Positions 43,942 to 52,474 of a stretch of 64,000 nt of DNA are shown here, piece after piece. The notes under the pieces were generated by a model, which was given only the letters and a program-made list of their open reading frames with translations, ran no database searches and was not told the DNA's origin. The stretch is from the NCBI GenBank assembly GCA_964385465.1, contig CAYLPJ010000021.1:1-64000 (forward strand), given 5' to 3'. The position numbers and the translations under genes were made by a program. Numbering within the stretch: the stretch's first letter is position 1; every line of letters begins with the position of its first letter. This DNA comes from CAYLPJ01 sp964385465. Its GTDB lineage: Bacteria > Planctomycetota > Phycisphaerae > SM23-33.

Positions 43942-45843
43942 ATGATCCGACGTAGCCTCCTGATCGTCGCGGCGGCCGGGATGCTGGCCGGGCCCGCCGC
44001 CAGCCAGCAGATGCCCCTCCCAGGCGACCTCACCGGGCCGATCGAGCCGTTCCGTCCCTCGGAATCGGCCAGGCACTTCGACATCCGGGCGGTGGCGTCC
44101 CACCGGACGGTCACGCCCGGACAGACCTTCCACGTCGCGCTGGTCGGCGAGCTCGACAGCAACTGGGTCTATTACAGCCCCCACCCCGGCCCGATGGTTA
44201 TCGGGGGCAGCCTGGACGTCGAGGCCGCGCCGCTCGAGGTCGGGGCCGTCCGCTGGCCCAAGGACAAGCCCAAGACCGTCGACTACGGCGAGGGGCCGGT
44301 GGACAACTACGTCTACACCGGCCGGTTTGCCGTCTACGCGGAGGTGACGGTCCCCGAGGACGTTGCCCCGGGCAACTACGAGATCGTCCTCAGGCCCCGC
44401 GGGCAGATCTGCCTGGAGGTGTGCATCAACCTCGAGGGCCCCGAGGCCCTCTCGGCCACCGCGACCGTCGACGTCGGCGCCGAGGCCGTCGCCAGCCCGG
44501 ACTGGACCGCCGACCTGGCGGAGGGCCTTGCCGACGCCGTCCCGGCCGAGAAGCTCAAGGCACTTCACGAACGGGCCCCCGCCCCGGGCGCAGGCACGAC
44601 GGCGGCGCCGGGCGCGCTGGCGGGGGAGGCGACGGCGCTGACGTTCTGGGCGGGCATCGGCCTGGCTCTGCTGGCGGGACTGACGCTGAACATCATGCCC
44701 TGCGTCCTGCCGATCATTCCGCTTCGGATCTACAGCCTGGTGAACATGGCCCACGAGTCGCGGCGGCGGTACGTCACGCTGGGGCTGGCGTTCGCCGGCG
44801 GGATCGTGCTGTTCTTCGTCGCGCTGGCGGCGGTGAACGTGGTACTGAAGACCCTCGGCGAGGCCACGCTGGACCTCAACGCCCATTTCCAGGTCCCCCG
44901 GGTCCGCGTGGTGATCGCCCTGGTTCTGGTCGCGCTGTCGGCCAACCTCTGGGGGCTCTTCAACGTCACCGTGCCCTCCAAGGTCGCCGGCATGGAGGGC
45001 GGCGGAACGCGCGAGGGCCACCTGCCCGCTGCCGGCATGGGCCTGATGATGGCCATCCTCAGCACGCCGTGCAGCTTCTGGCTGATGGCCCTGGCCCTGG
45101 CGTGGGCCCAGGTCCAGCCGCTCTGGCTGGGTACCCTCGCCATCGTCCTGATCGGTGTGGGCATGGCCGTGCCTCACGTCTTCCTTGCCGCCGTGCCGGG
45201 CCTGACCCGCCGCCTGCCCAAGCCCGGCATCTGGATGGAGTATTTCAAGCAGACCATGGGCTTCCTGCTCGTCCCGGCCGTGCTCTACCTGCTGGCGACG
45301 CTCCCGACGCGCGGGGGCTGGCCCTTCCGCGTGGCCGGCTTCGCCACGGCCCTGACCTTCGCGCTTTGGGTCTGGGGGAGCTGGGTCCGCTACGACGCCC
45401 CGTTGCTTCGCAAGGCGCTGATCCGCGGCCCGGCGGTTGTGCTGGTCGTGGCCATGGGCCTCTGGCTGCTGCCCAGGCCCCCCAAGCCGCTGGTGACCTT
45501 CGAGAGCTTCGACGCCCAACGCATCGCCGACGCCCGGGAGGAAGGGGAGGTGGTGGTCGTCAAGGTAACGGCCGCGTGGTGCACGGAATGCAAGATTCTC
45601 GACTACCAGGTCTTCAACACGCCGGAGATCGCCGAGGCGTTCGAGCGGCGGGGGGTGGTGGCGGTCAAGGCGGACGTGACCGAGGGCGAGAGCGCCGCGG
45701 CCCGATGGGTGCGGCGGAACGTCGGGGGTGCGCCGCCGCTGACGATACTCTACCCCGCCGATGGGGGCGAGCCGCGGGTCGTGCCCGGCCGCTTCAGCAA
45801 GGCCGAGTTGATTGCCATGCTCGACGAGGCGGCCGCGCCGTAA
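43942..45843 (+). CDS. dsbD: DsbD-type thiol:disulfide interchange protein
   Basis: The 633-residue product has all three DsbD parts. A signal peptide and N-terminal beta-sandwich (about 30-210, with ICLEVCINLEGPE carrying its cysteine pair) come first. Then an eight-helix membrane domain with paired cysteines Cys254 (IMPCVLPIIPLR) and Cys377 (LSTPCSFWLMA), spaced 123 residues apart as in E. coli DsbD. Last is a periplasmic thioredoxin domain with AAWCTECKIL (Cys547, Cys550). It passes electrons from cytoplasmic thioredoxin to periplasmic partners; a lipoprotein MsrB occurs elsewhere in this window. The start MIRRSLLIVAAAG at 43942 gives the signal; a nearby upstream ATG (43903) is possible. 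Confidence 0.9.
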   Translation: MIRRSLLIVAAAGMLAGPAASQQMPLPGDLTGPIEPFRPSESARHFDIRAVASHRTVTPGQTFHVALVGELDSNWVYYSPHPGPMVIGGSLDVEAAPLEVGAVRWPKDKPKTVDYGEGPVDNYVYTGRFAVYAEVTVPEDVAPGNYEIVLRPRGQICLEVCINLEGPEALSATATVDVGAEAVASPDWTADLAEGLADAVPAEKLKALHERAPAPGAGTTAAPGALAGEATALTFWAGIGLALLAGLTLNIMPCVLPIIPLRIYSLVNMAHESRRRYVTLGLAFAGGIVLFFVALAAVNVVLKTLGEATLDLNAHFQVPRVRVVIALVLVALSANLWGLFNVTVPSKVAGMEGGGTREGHLPAAGMGLMMAILSTPCSFWLMALALAWAQVQPLWLGTLAIVLIGVGMAVPHVFLAAVPGLTRRLPKPGIWMEYFKQTMGFLLVPAVLYLLATLPTRGGWPFRVAGFATALTFALWVWGSWVRYDAPLLRKALIRGPAVVLVVAMGLWLLPRPPKPLVTFESFDAQRIADAREEGEVVVVKVTAAWCTECKILDYQVFNTPEIAEAFERRGVVAVKADVTEGESAAARWVRRNVGGAPPLTILYPADGGEPRVVPGRFSKAELIAMLDEAAAP

Positions 45844-46012
45844 CGGCGGCGCCGGCCCGGCTTCGCGCCCGTCGAGCGAGGGTCCGAAACGTTTGAGGAC
45901 GAAACCCGCCGCGGGAGTCGGTGGTTGAGAGATTGTCGGGGCGTGGCATGTCTGGTAAGCTGCCTGAGACGGGACTACCCGGTACGCACGACCTTGGAAG
46001 GACCTCCTAGCG

Positions 46013-47326
46013 ATGGAATGGACCCACCGCGTTGCGGTTGTGGCGATGGCGGCGATTCTGCCCGCCGGGGCGGCTGTCCGGGCGCAGGACCCGGCGGGGG
46101 CAGAGGCAGCCCAGGCGGGCGAGCTCTGGCGGCAGATGCGAGCCGCCGACGTGGACTCTGCCGAGTTCAAGGCCGCCAAATGGAAGCTGACGGCGCTGCT
46201 GGGGACGATGCCCGCCGATCGCAGGACCGCGGCGGCGACGGCGATGATGGACCGCTACGCCGAGGCGTGCGTCAACGAGGCGGCCCTGGAGCAGTTCGGC
46301 CCGGACCCGCTGCCGATCACCGACATCCAGCGGATTCTCTGGGACACCGACCGCTCCTTCGCCCAGCGCGAACTGCTCAAGACCTATTTCTCCTTCTGCC
46401 GTCCCGAGGCCAAGTCCTCGGTCCTGACCGAGCCGGCCCGCCGTCAGTTGGTGGACCTGCTGGCCGAGAGGATCGACGACCTGGCGGCGACGGGGGCTTC
46501 CTACGGCGAGCAGCGACTGATGCTGCACCTGGCCTCGGCTGCGCTGAGCGGCTACGCCCGTCGCGCCGACGACGTGCCCCCGGCTGGCGGGCTGCTGAAG
46601 GCGCTGGAGAAATACGCCGCCTCGGCCCGTCCGGGGGACGGCCTGGCCGCGGCCATCCCGACCTGGCTGAGCATCGCCGCGGAGGGCGACGACGAGATCG
46701 ACGACTTCAGCGACGCCGCCCGCTCGCTGGGCCACTGGGACCCGCTGGTCCGCCTCAAGGCCGCCGCATGGCTCGGAGAGCGCGTCGAGGAAGACCCCAC
46801 CGCCGCCCGGGCCGTGATCGGTATGCTCCAGGACGCGCGCGACGAGGTCCGCGCCGCCGCCGCAAGGGTCTTCGCATTCGCCCGCGACTACCGCCCGGAC
46901 GTCATCGTGCCCCAGATGGTCGCCATGCTCACTCGCGACCGCGGCGTGGTCGTCCAAGCCGCCGCCGCCGATGTGCTCATCGGCCGGGCCGAGCAGGCAG
47001 CCGGCCGGATCGACGCCTTGCTGGCGCGCTTCGATAACCCCACCGTCCTTCCCGGCCGCAAGCGGACCTCCCACATCCTCCGCGTGCTGGCCAAGCTGCT
47101 GCCCGAGACCTCGGACCCGAGAAAGGCCCGCCTCCTCGAATTGGCCAAGGAGAATCTCCGCCGCTCCCCCGACGGGGCCCTGGCGGTGATGGAGGCCCTC
47201 GGCCCCGATGCGGCCGAGGCCCTTTCGGCCATCCGGGAGTATCGCGACGGAGCCGACCGATTCCGCCGCGTCTACATTGACCGTCACGTTCTGCCGGCCA
47301 TCACGTCCTCGGACGGCTCGTCCTGA
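46013..47326 (+). CDS. Secreted HEAT-repeat protein
   Basis: The 437-residue product starts with a signal peptide (MEWTHRVAVVAMAAILPAGAAVRA). Residues about 210-400 are helical repeats of HEAT/armadillo type (DPLVRLKAAAWLGERVEEDPTAARAVIGML, DEVRAAAARVFAFARDYRPDVIVPQMVAML, VVVQAAAADVLIGRAEQ). The N-terminal half is also helical but without a clear family. Such proteins are protein-interaction scaffolds; no partner is visible. It is followed by convergent rpmH and their shared hairpin. Confidence 0.7.
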   Translation: MEWTHRVAVVAMAAILPAGAAVRAQDPAGAEAAQAGELWRQMRAADVDSAEFKAAKWKLTALLGTMPADRRTAAATAMMDRYAEACVNEAALEQFGPDPLPITDIQRILWDTDRSFAQRELLKTYFSFCRPEAKSSVLTEPARRQLVDLLAERIDDLAATGASYGEQRLMLHLASAALSGYARRADDVPPAGGLLKALEKYAASARPGDGLAAAIPTWLSIAAEGDDEIDDFSDAARSLGHWDPLVRLKAAAWLGERVEEDPTAARAVIGMLQDARDEVRAAAARVFAFARDYRPDVIVPQMVAMLTRDRGVVVQAAAADVLIGRAEQAAGRIDALLARFDNPTVLPGRKRTSHILRVLAKLLPETSDPRKARLLELAKENLRRSPDGALAVMEALGPDAAEALSAIREYRDGADRFRRVYIDRHVLPAITSSDGSS

Positions 47327-47339
47327 CGCGCGGCGCATG

Positions 47340-47378
47340 AAAACGGGCGGGGTCGCCAAATGCCGGCTCGCCCGCCCG
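47340..47378 (-). terminator. Intrinsic terminator of rpmH
   Basis: CGGGCGGG (47344-47351) and CCCGCCCG (47371-47378) pair perfectly over eight bases. Read from rpmH on the minus strand the stem is followed by TTTTC. It lies between two convergent genes and may act for both. Confidence 0.7.
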
Positions 47379-47397
47379 AAGTGTGCGTTCCCGCCGG

Positions 47398-47532
47398 TCA
47401 GACCGTCTGGAGCTTCTGACCTTTCCGCCGCCTGCGATTGATGACCTTCCGGCCGTTCTTCGTACGCATTCGCGCGCGGAAACCGAACTTCCGCACTCGC
47501 TTGATCTTCGAGACTCGTCTGGGGTAGTGCAT
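47398..47532 (-). CDS. rpmH: 50S ribosomal protein bL34
   Basis: The 44-residue product has the bL34 core FGFRARMRTKNGRKVINRRRRKGQ, with the usual Arg/Lys richness. The N-terminus MHYPRRVSKIKRVRK differs from the common MKRTFQPS start, which is replaced here. The ATG at 47532 follows GAAAGG. In most bacteria rpmH sits beside rnpA and dnaA; here neither is present and the upstream neighbour is a divergent MFS gene. It has its own promoter and terminator. Confidence 0.95.
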   Translation of the reverse strand: MHYPRRVSKIKRVRKFGFRARMRTKNGRKVINRRRRKGQKLQTV

Positions 47533-47585
47533 TGGCAAACCTTTCGCAGTCGCTTCACGGCCGCTCGAAATCGTTGAAGCCCCGA

Positions 47586-47614
47586 ATGATACCTGCCGGC
47601 CTGCAAGCGGGCAA
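47586..47614 (-). promoter_or_regulatory. Sigma-70-type promoter of rpmH
   Basis: Minus-strand TTGCCC, 17 bases, TATCAT, ending 53 bases before the start codon. The -10 box has one mismatch to TATAAT. The rest of 47615-47749 holds short direct repeats (TGCAAGCGGGC occurs twice) and no gene. Confidence 0.6.
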
Positions 47615-47749
47615 GGGCATTTTTCGCCGGATCGCGCCTGCCCGCCAGACGGGCGGCATCTGCACAAGCTGCCCGCCCGATGCTTGCAAGCGGGCCGGAC
47701 GCTGGATATGACATGCGGCGGTCCGTGGTCACTGTGAAGGTGAGGGCTT

Positions 47750-49456
47750 ATGCCTTGGCGGCACAGGTCGTATGAAGTTCTGCCGGCGCTCAGCGTCCGC
47801 GGCGCCGAGCTGCGCACGAGCCTCCGCATTGTTACCGCCGGGTGGGGGTTGGGCATCATCTGGATGACCTGCATCTCCGGCAGTTGGATGAACAGCTTCC
47901 GCCGGATGCTGGGCTTCAACGATTTCCACTTCGGGCTCATGCAGGCCGCCCCGTTCATCTCCGCCTTCGGGACGCTTGTGGCCACTGTCCTCATCGAGCG
48001 AACGGGCCTGCGGAAGTTCCAGTTCGTCTTCACCATGGGGGCCGCCCGGCTGGTGTGGGTGGTCATCGCCGCGATCTTCTTCTTCCTGCCCGGCACGGTG
48101 GTGGGGCGGTGGCTCGTGCTGGCGGCCCTGGCGGCCACGTGGACACTCGCCTCCCTCGGCATGCCGGCGTGGCACGTCTGGATGGGGGACCTGATCCCAC
48201 GCCGCATCCGCGGGCGGTACCTCGGCCGGCGGGCCATGATCACCAGAATGATCCAGTTCCCCTTCGCCATCTCCCTGGCGATCCTCATCGACCACGTGAT
48301 CGACGACGGCCTGCCCTTCACCGCCGAGGCCCAGCCGCTGCTGCACGCCACGCTGGCCGGAATGCTCGTGCTCGCCGGGCTCTTCGGCCTGGCCGACATC
48401 CTCCTGTTCCTCCGCATCCGCGAGCTGACCCCCACCACCCGGGACGAGCCCCGCCGCCCGGCCGTCGATATCCGCGTCGCCCGGCCGAAACGCAGGACTT
48501 TCCGCGCCTGGCTGGCCTATGCCGGGCGGTACATCCTGGCCGCCGGCCGCCAACTCCTGCTGGAGCCGCTGGCTGATCGGGCCTTCCGCCGCTACGTGAT
48601 GTACGGCGCGACGGTCGCGTTCGCCATGGCCGTCGGCGGGCCGTTCTTCATCCGAAACATGCGGGAGAATCTTGGCTTCAGCCACCTGGCGCTCAACGCC
48701 GTGTTCATGGTCGTCGGACCGCTGATCAGCATCTTCGCCGTCCGTCAGTGGGGCAAGCTCGTGGACCGATGGGGCCGGCGGCCCACACTCATGCTCGCAC
48801 AGGGCCTGGCCGTCTTCGGGGCCGTGCCGTACTTCTTCGCCTCCAAGTACACGCCCAACCCGCAGTTCGTCTCCGACGCCGCCAACGCCGTCGCGGGATG
48901 GATCGGCGCGGTCGTCCAACTCCTGGCCGGGTGGTTCGGTGCCGAGGCCGCCTGGGCCGCCCGCCCGCTGGTCCCGCCGGGCGCCCCGGTGGGCGCGTGG
49001 CTGATCTGCTCGACCGTCGTGTTCTTCGGGTTCGTCGGCTGGTCCGGCGTGATGCTCGCACAGCAGGGGATCATCCTCGGCTTTGCCGACACCGCCGGGC
49101 GGAGCAAATACGTCGCCGCACACGCCGTCCTGGTCGGCATCGGCGGGATGTTGGGCGCGGTGCTCGGCGGGTCGGTCGCCCGCGGGATCGGCACGGCCGA
49201 GTGGTACGCGCCGATCCGCGTGCTTCACTACTTCGAGTGGAACAAGTGGCACGCGACGTTCGCGATCTCGATCGCTGCCCGGGTGACGGCGTTGTGCCTG
49301 CTGATCGGCATGCCGGACCCGGGCAGCCGGCGAGCCCGGGACATGGTCCGCACCATCGGCGTGGAGACCTACAACCTCATCGCCAACCGCTTGTGGCAGA
49401 ACCTCCGCAACTACATCCGCCGCCCGATCCGCAGGCCGCCGCGGCGCGGCCCGTAG
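47750..49456 (+). CDS. Major facilitator superfamily transporter
   Basis: The 568-residue product has about 11-12 hydrophobic helices split by a central loop (about 220-270). The first half reads GWGLGIIWMTCISGSWMN and MGAARLVWVVIAAIFFFLPG, and WMGDLIPRRIRGRYLGRR is the MFS loop 2-3-like motif G-x-L-x-x-R-x-R-G-R repeated at RQWGKLVDRWGRRPTL. The C-terminal tail is arginine-rich. It belongs to the large planctomycete MFS groups of unknown substrate. It is divergent from rpmH with GAAGGTGAG as ribosome site. Confidence 0.82.
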   Translation: MPWRHRSYEVLPALSVRGAELRTSLRIVTAGWGLGIIWMTCISGSWMNSFRRMLGFNDFHFGLMQAAPFISAFGTLVATVLIERTGLRKFQFVFTMGAARLVWVVIAAIFFFLPGTVVGRWLVLAALAATWTLASLGMPAWHVWMGDLIPRRIRGRYLGRRAMITRMIQFPFAISLAILIDHVIDDGLPFTAEAQPLLHATLAGMLVLAGLFGLADILLFLRIRELTPTTRDEPRRPAVDIRVARPKRRTFRAWLAYAGRYILAAGRQLLLEPLADRAFRRYVMYGATVAFAMAVGGPFFIRNMRENLGFSHLALNAVFMVVGPLISIFAVRQWGKLVDRWGRRPTLMLAQGLAVFGAVPYFFASKYTPNPQFVSDAANAVAGWIGAVVQLLAGWFGAEAAWAARPLVPPGAPVGAWLICSTVVFFGFVGWSGVMLAQQGIILGFADTAGRSKYVAAHAVLVGIGGMLGAVLGGSVARGIGTAEWYAPIRVLHYFEWNKWHATFAISIAARVTALCLLIGMPDPGSRRARDMVRTIGVETYNLIANRLWQNLRNYIRRPIRRPPRRGP

Positions 49457-49552
49457 CCGCATCCGTACCCGCTGTCGCACTGTCGCGTACCGCTCCCGTC
49501 CCGCCCCTCGAACACGGGCCATTGGCCACTACGGTCGTCGCGTCCGTTCCGG

Positions 49553-49558
49553 TACAAT
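49553..49558 (+). promoter_or_regulatory. -10 box of a probable leaderless promoter for the CYTH gene
   Basis: TACAAT lies seven bases before the ATG at 49566 and no Shine-Dalgarno sequence is present between them, as in the yggS and menG cases. The -35 region is weak. Confidence 0.4.
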
Positions 49559-49565
49559 CGCCCCC

Positions 49566-50171
49566 ATGCCCGACGAAACGGAAATGAAGTTTGCGGTGTC
49601 CGACCACGACGCGGTCCGGGGCGCCCTCCGCGCGGAGGGCGCCGAGTACCTCGGGGAGGTCTGCCAGACGGATCGGTTCTTCGACACGGCCGACCACGCC
49701 TTCCGCGCCGGAGACCGCGGCCTGCGGATCCGTTCGGTTGAGCGGCTGGACGGCGATGCCGGGGCCGAGAAGGACGTCCGCCCGCTGGTGACGTACAAGG
49801 GCCCGCGTCGCGGCGGTGGGCAGGCGAAGGTCCGCCCCGAGCACGAGACGTTCGTCGGCGACGCCGAGACGTTGGCGAAGATCTTCGCCGCCTGCGGCCT
49901 GGAGCCCACGCTGGTTCTCCAGAAGCGCCGGGCCAGCTACCGGCTGGGCGATTGTCTCGTCGAGCTGGACGAGTTGCCCGTCCTCGGGCGGTTCGTGGAG
50001 ATCGAGGGCCCCGACGAGCCGGCCGTCCAGGCCGTGCGCGACCGCCTGGGCCTGGCGCGGGAGCCGGTCGGCGAGCCGTATGCCGCCCTGGCCGCCAACG
50101 CCTGCCGCGAGCTGGAGACGTGCGGGGAGCTGACATTCCGGACATGTCCCGGCTGCGACCGCCGCGGCTGA
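49566..50171 (+). CDS. CYTH-domain (class IV adenylate cyclase / triphosphatase-like) protein
   Basis: The 201-residue product begins with the family ExExK motif (ETEMK, Glu4, Glu6, Lys8), and continues with QTDRFFDTADHAFRAGDRGLRIR and VTYKGPRR, the arginine/lysine strands that line the CYTH tunnel, then RRASYRLGDCLVELDELPVLGRFVEIEG. CYTH proteins hydrolyse inorganic or organic triphosphates, or make cAMP. The length and motifs fit a CyaB-type member. Its cytoplasmic substrate cannot be chosen from sequence. The gene converges on the M50 protease gene seven bases away. Confidence 0.85.
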   Translation: MPDETEMKFAVSDHDAVRGALRAEGAEYLGEVCQTDRFFDTADHAFRAGDRGLRIRSVERLDGDAGAEKDVRPLVTYKGPRRGGGQAKVRPEHETFVGDAETLAKIFAACGLEPTLVLQKRRASYRLGDCLVELDELPVLGRFVEIEGPDEPAVQAVRDRLGLAREPVGEPYAALAANACRELETCGELTFRTCPGCDRRG

Positions 50172-50178
50172 TGTGTGT

Positions 50179-50850
50179 TCAGAGCGCCACCGCGGCCATC
50201 AGTGCGGACTGGACGTGGAACAGGATCCAGCCGAGGGGGTCGGGCAGGTCGGCGCGGCCGGTGACCGCTCCCAGCAGCCTGGGGCCGAACAGCAGGGCCA
50301 TCAGCATGATCGCGCCGAACCGCCGCTGCCAGTTCATGAAGGCATCCTGGCTGGAGATCGGCAGCAGCTCGCGGGCGATGTGATGCCCATCGAGGGGGAA
50401 CAGGGGCAGGAGGTTGAAGACGAACAGCAGGCAGTTGACGGTGGCGATCCAGCCGAAGTAGGCGAAGACGAAGCTGTCGAGCCCGGCCCATTCGGCGGGC
50501 GCCCAGGCGTACCAGGCCCGCATGAGCAGGCCGGCGGCGATGGCGAGGAAGAGGTTGCTCATCGGCCCGGCGAGGGAGACCGCGATGTCGCCCAGCCGCC
50601 GGGGGGAGAGGCGCAGGGGATTGACGGGCACGGGCTTGGCCCAGCCGAAGCCGACCAGGGCGATGCACAGCGTCCCCAGCGGGTCGAGGTGGGCCAGGGG
50701 GTTGAGCGTCAGCCTGCCCATGTGCATGGCCGAATGATCCCCGAACGCCAGCGCGGTCCGCGCATGGGCGTACTCGTGGACGACCAGGCTCATCAGCAGC
50801 GGAGGCAGCGTGAAGAGCCTCAAAAGCAGCCATTGCTCGTCGAACGCCAT
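50179..50850 (-). CDS. Site-2-type membrane zinc protease (M50B, rhomboid-like fold absent)
   Basis: The 223-residue product is a polytopic membrane protein with the M50 zinc motif HEYAH at residues 25-29 in VVHEYAHARTALAFGD, and the third ligand in the C-terminal NLLPLFPLDGHHI (Asp-Gly). There is no PDZ domain, unlike RseP, so it is of the short M50B group found in many planctomycetes and cyanobacteria. Members cut transmembrane helices of regulators. The SLAGPMSNLFLAIAAGLL segment is the conserved membrane core. Confidence 0.88.
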   Translation of the reverse strand: MAFDEQWLLLRLFTLPPLLMSLVVHEYAHARTALAFGDHSAMHMGRLTLNPLAHLDPLGTLCIALVGFGWAKPVPVNPLRLSPRRLGDIAVSLAGPMSNLFLAIAAGLLMRAWYAWAPAEWAGLDSFVFAYFGWIATVNCLLFVFNLLPLFPLDGHHIARELLPISSQDAFMNWQRRFGAIMLMALLFGPRLLGAVTGRADLPDPLGWILFHVQSALMAAVAL

Positions 50851-50863
50851 GCTTCCCTTTTAC

Positions 50864-50893
50864 TTGACCGGGCCTCGGCGGAACAAGGATAAT
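50864..50893 (+). promoter_or_regulatory. Sigma-70-type promoter of the kdsD-kdsC-Lpt operon
   Basis: TTGACC (50864-50869), an 18-base spacer and GATAAT (50888-50893) lie about 40 bases before kdsD. Each box differs by one base from consensus. Confidence 0.65.
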
Positions 50894-50931
50894 GCGGCCC
50901 TGGCGGGCGGCGGCAAGCACGGACCTACGGA

Positions 50932-51951
50932 ATGGCACGAACGAGCACGGACGCGGCGAAAGTGGACATCGAGCTGGCCCGCCGCGCGCTGCGCGCCGAG
51001 GGCGAGGCGATCACCGCGCTGTCGTCGGGGATCGGGGATGCTTTCGCCTCGGCGGCCGAGATGATCTTCGCCTGCGAGGGGACGGTTATCCTGACGGGGA
51101 TCGGCAAGGCGGGGCTGGTCGCACGCAAGATCTCCGCGACGTTCGCCTCCACGGGCACGAGCAGCATCTTCCTTCACCCCGTCGAGGCGCTCCACGGGGA
51201 CCTCGGGCGGGCCCGCCGCGGCGACGTCGTCATCGCGCTGAGCCACAGCGGCGAGACCGAGGAGATCCTCCGCCTGCTCGACCACCTCAAGGCGCGCGGG
51301 GCAAGCGTGATCGCCCTGACGGGCCGCCCGGATTCGCCGCTGGGCCGCAACGGCGACCTCGCCGTCTCCTACGGGCCCGTCGAGGAGGCCTGCCCGCTGG
51401 GCTTGGCGCCGACGGTCTCGACCTCCTGCATGCTCGCCGTCGGCGACGCCCTGGCCGTCACCGTCATGCAGATGCGGGACTTCCGCCCCGAGGACTTCGC
51501 CGCCTACCACCCCGCCGGCTCGCTCGGGCGGAAGCTGATGAAGGTCGAGGAGGCCATGACCGTCCGCGGCGGCGACCGCCTGACCGCCGTGCCGGACTCG
51601 ATGTCCCTCGGCGACGCCCTCGCCGAGGCCGAGCGGGTTCCCCGGCGGACGGGGGCGATGCTGCTGGTGGACGCCGAAGGGCGGCTCAGCGGCATCCTCA
51701 CCGACGCCGACCTCCGCCGCCACCTGCTCCGCCGCCCCGGCGAGGACCTGCTGGCCGTGCCCGTGGCCGAGCTGATGACCCGCCGGCCCAAGCGGATCGC
51801 CGTCGGCGAGTTGGCCAGCGAGGCCCTGGCCGTCCTCAACCAATACCGGATCGACGAGCTTCCCGTCGTGGACGCCGACGGCCGGCCGGTCGGTATCATC
51901 GACGTTCAGGACCTCGTGGGCATTCAGGCCGTGGAGCACAACGGTGACTGA
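50932..51951 (+). CDS. kdsD: Arabinose-5-phosphate isomerase KdsD
   Basis: The 339-residue product has the SIS sugar-isomerase domain (VILTGIGKAGLVARKISATFASTG, then VIALSHSGETEEILRLL) and two CBS domains in the C-terminal 130 residues (GAMLLVDAEGRLSGILTDADL; ELPVVDADGRPVGIIDVQDL). It interconverts ribulose-5-phosphate and arabinose-5-phosphate, the first step of Kdo synthesis for lipopolysaccharide. The family arrangement SIS-CBS-CBS and length (about 328 in E. coli) match. It is the first gene of a three-gene operon with overlapping ends. Confidence 0.94.
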   Translation: MARTSTDAAKVDIELARRALRAEGEAITALSSGIGDAFASAAEMIFACEGTVILTGIGKAGLVARKISATFASTGTSSIFLHPVEALHGDLGRARRGDVVIALSHSGETEEILRLLDHLKARGASVIALTGRPDSPLGRNGDLAVSYGPVEEACPLGLAPTVSTSCMLAVGDALAVTVMQMRDFRPEDFAAYHPAGSLGRKLMKVEEAMTVRGGDRLTAVPDSMSLGDALAEAERVPRRTGAMLLVDAEGRLSGILTDADLRRHLLRRPGEDLLAVPVAELMTRRPKRIAVGELASEALAVLNQYRIDELPVVDADGRPVGIIDVQDLVGIQAVEHNGD

Positions 51952-52474
51952 CTTCGCACGCCTCAAGCTGCTGGTGATGGACGTCGACGGCGTTCTCACC
52001 GACGGGCGCATCTACCTCGACGAGGACGGGCGCGAGATTAAGGCCTTCGACACCAAGGACGGCGCGGGCGTCAAGTACTGGCAGCGTGTCGGGCACACCG
52101 CGGCGATCATCACCGGGCGCGGCTCGCCGACCGTTCAACGCCGGGCCGAGGAACTCGGCATCGAGATCGTCCACCTCAACGCCAAGATCAAGCTGCCCGC
52201 CTTCCAGAGCGTGCTGGCACAGACCGGCGCGACCGCCGAGGAGACCGTGGTCATCGGCGACGACCTGACGGACCTGCCGCTGCTGCGCGCGTGCGGCTTC
52301 GCGGCCGCTCCGGCCGACGCGGTGGCGGACGTCCGGGAAGCCGCCGAGTACGTCGCCGCCGCCGGTGGGGGGCGGGGGTGCGTCCGGGAGGTCGTCGAGC
52401 ACGTCCTCAAGGCCGCCGGAACGTGGGGGCGGATCATGGAACGCTACCTGCCAAAGGGGGGCGACGACGCATGA
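51944..52474 (+). CDS. kdsC: 3-deoxy-D-manno-octulosonate 8-phosphate phosphatase KdsC
   Basis: The 176-residue product has the KdsC/HAD motifs MDVDGVLTDGRIYLDEDGREIKAFDTKDG, ITGRGSPTVQRRAEELGI and VVIGDDLTDLPLLRACGFAAAPADA. It removes phosphate from Kdo-8-phosphate to give Kdo. The start is GTG at 51944, overlapping the kdsD stop by eight bases; the residues MTDFARLKLLVMDVDG then align with the family start. Together with kdsD it shows that the cell makes Kdo for an outer membrane. Confidence 0.94.
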   Translation: MTDFARLKLLVMDVDGVLTDGRIYLDEDGREIKAFDTKDGAGVKYWQRVGHTAAIITGRGSPTVQRRAEELGIEIVHLNAKIKLPAFQSVLAQTGATAEETVVIGDDLTDLPLLRACGFAAAPADAVADVREAAEYVAAAGGGRGCVREVVEHVLKAAGTWGRIMERYLPKGGDDA

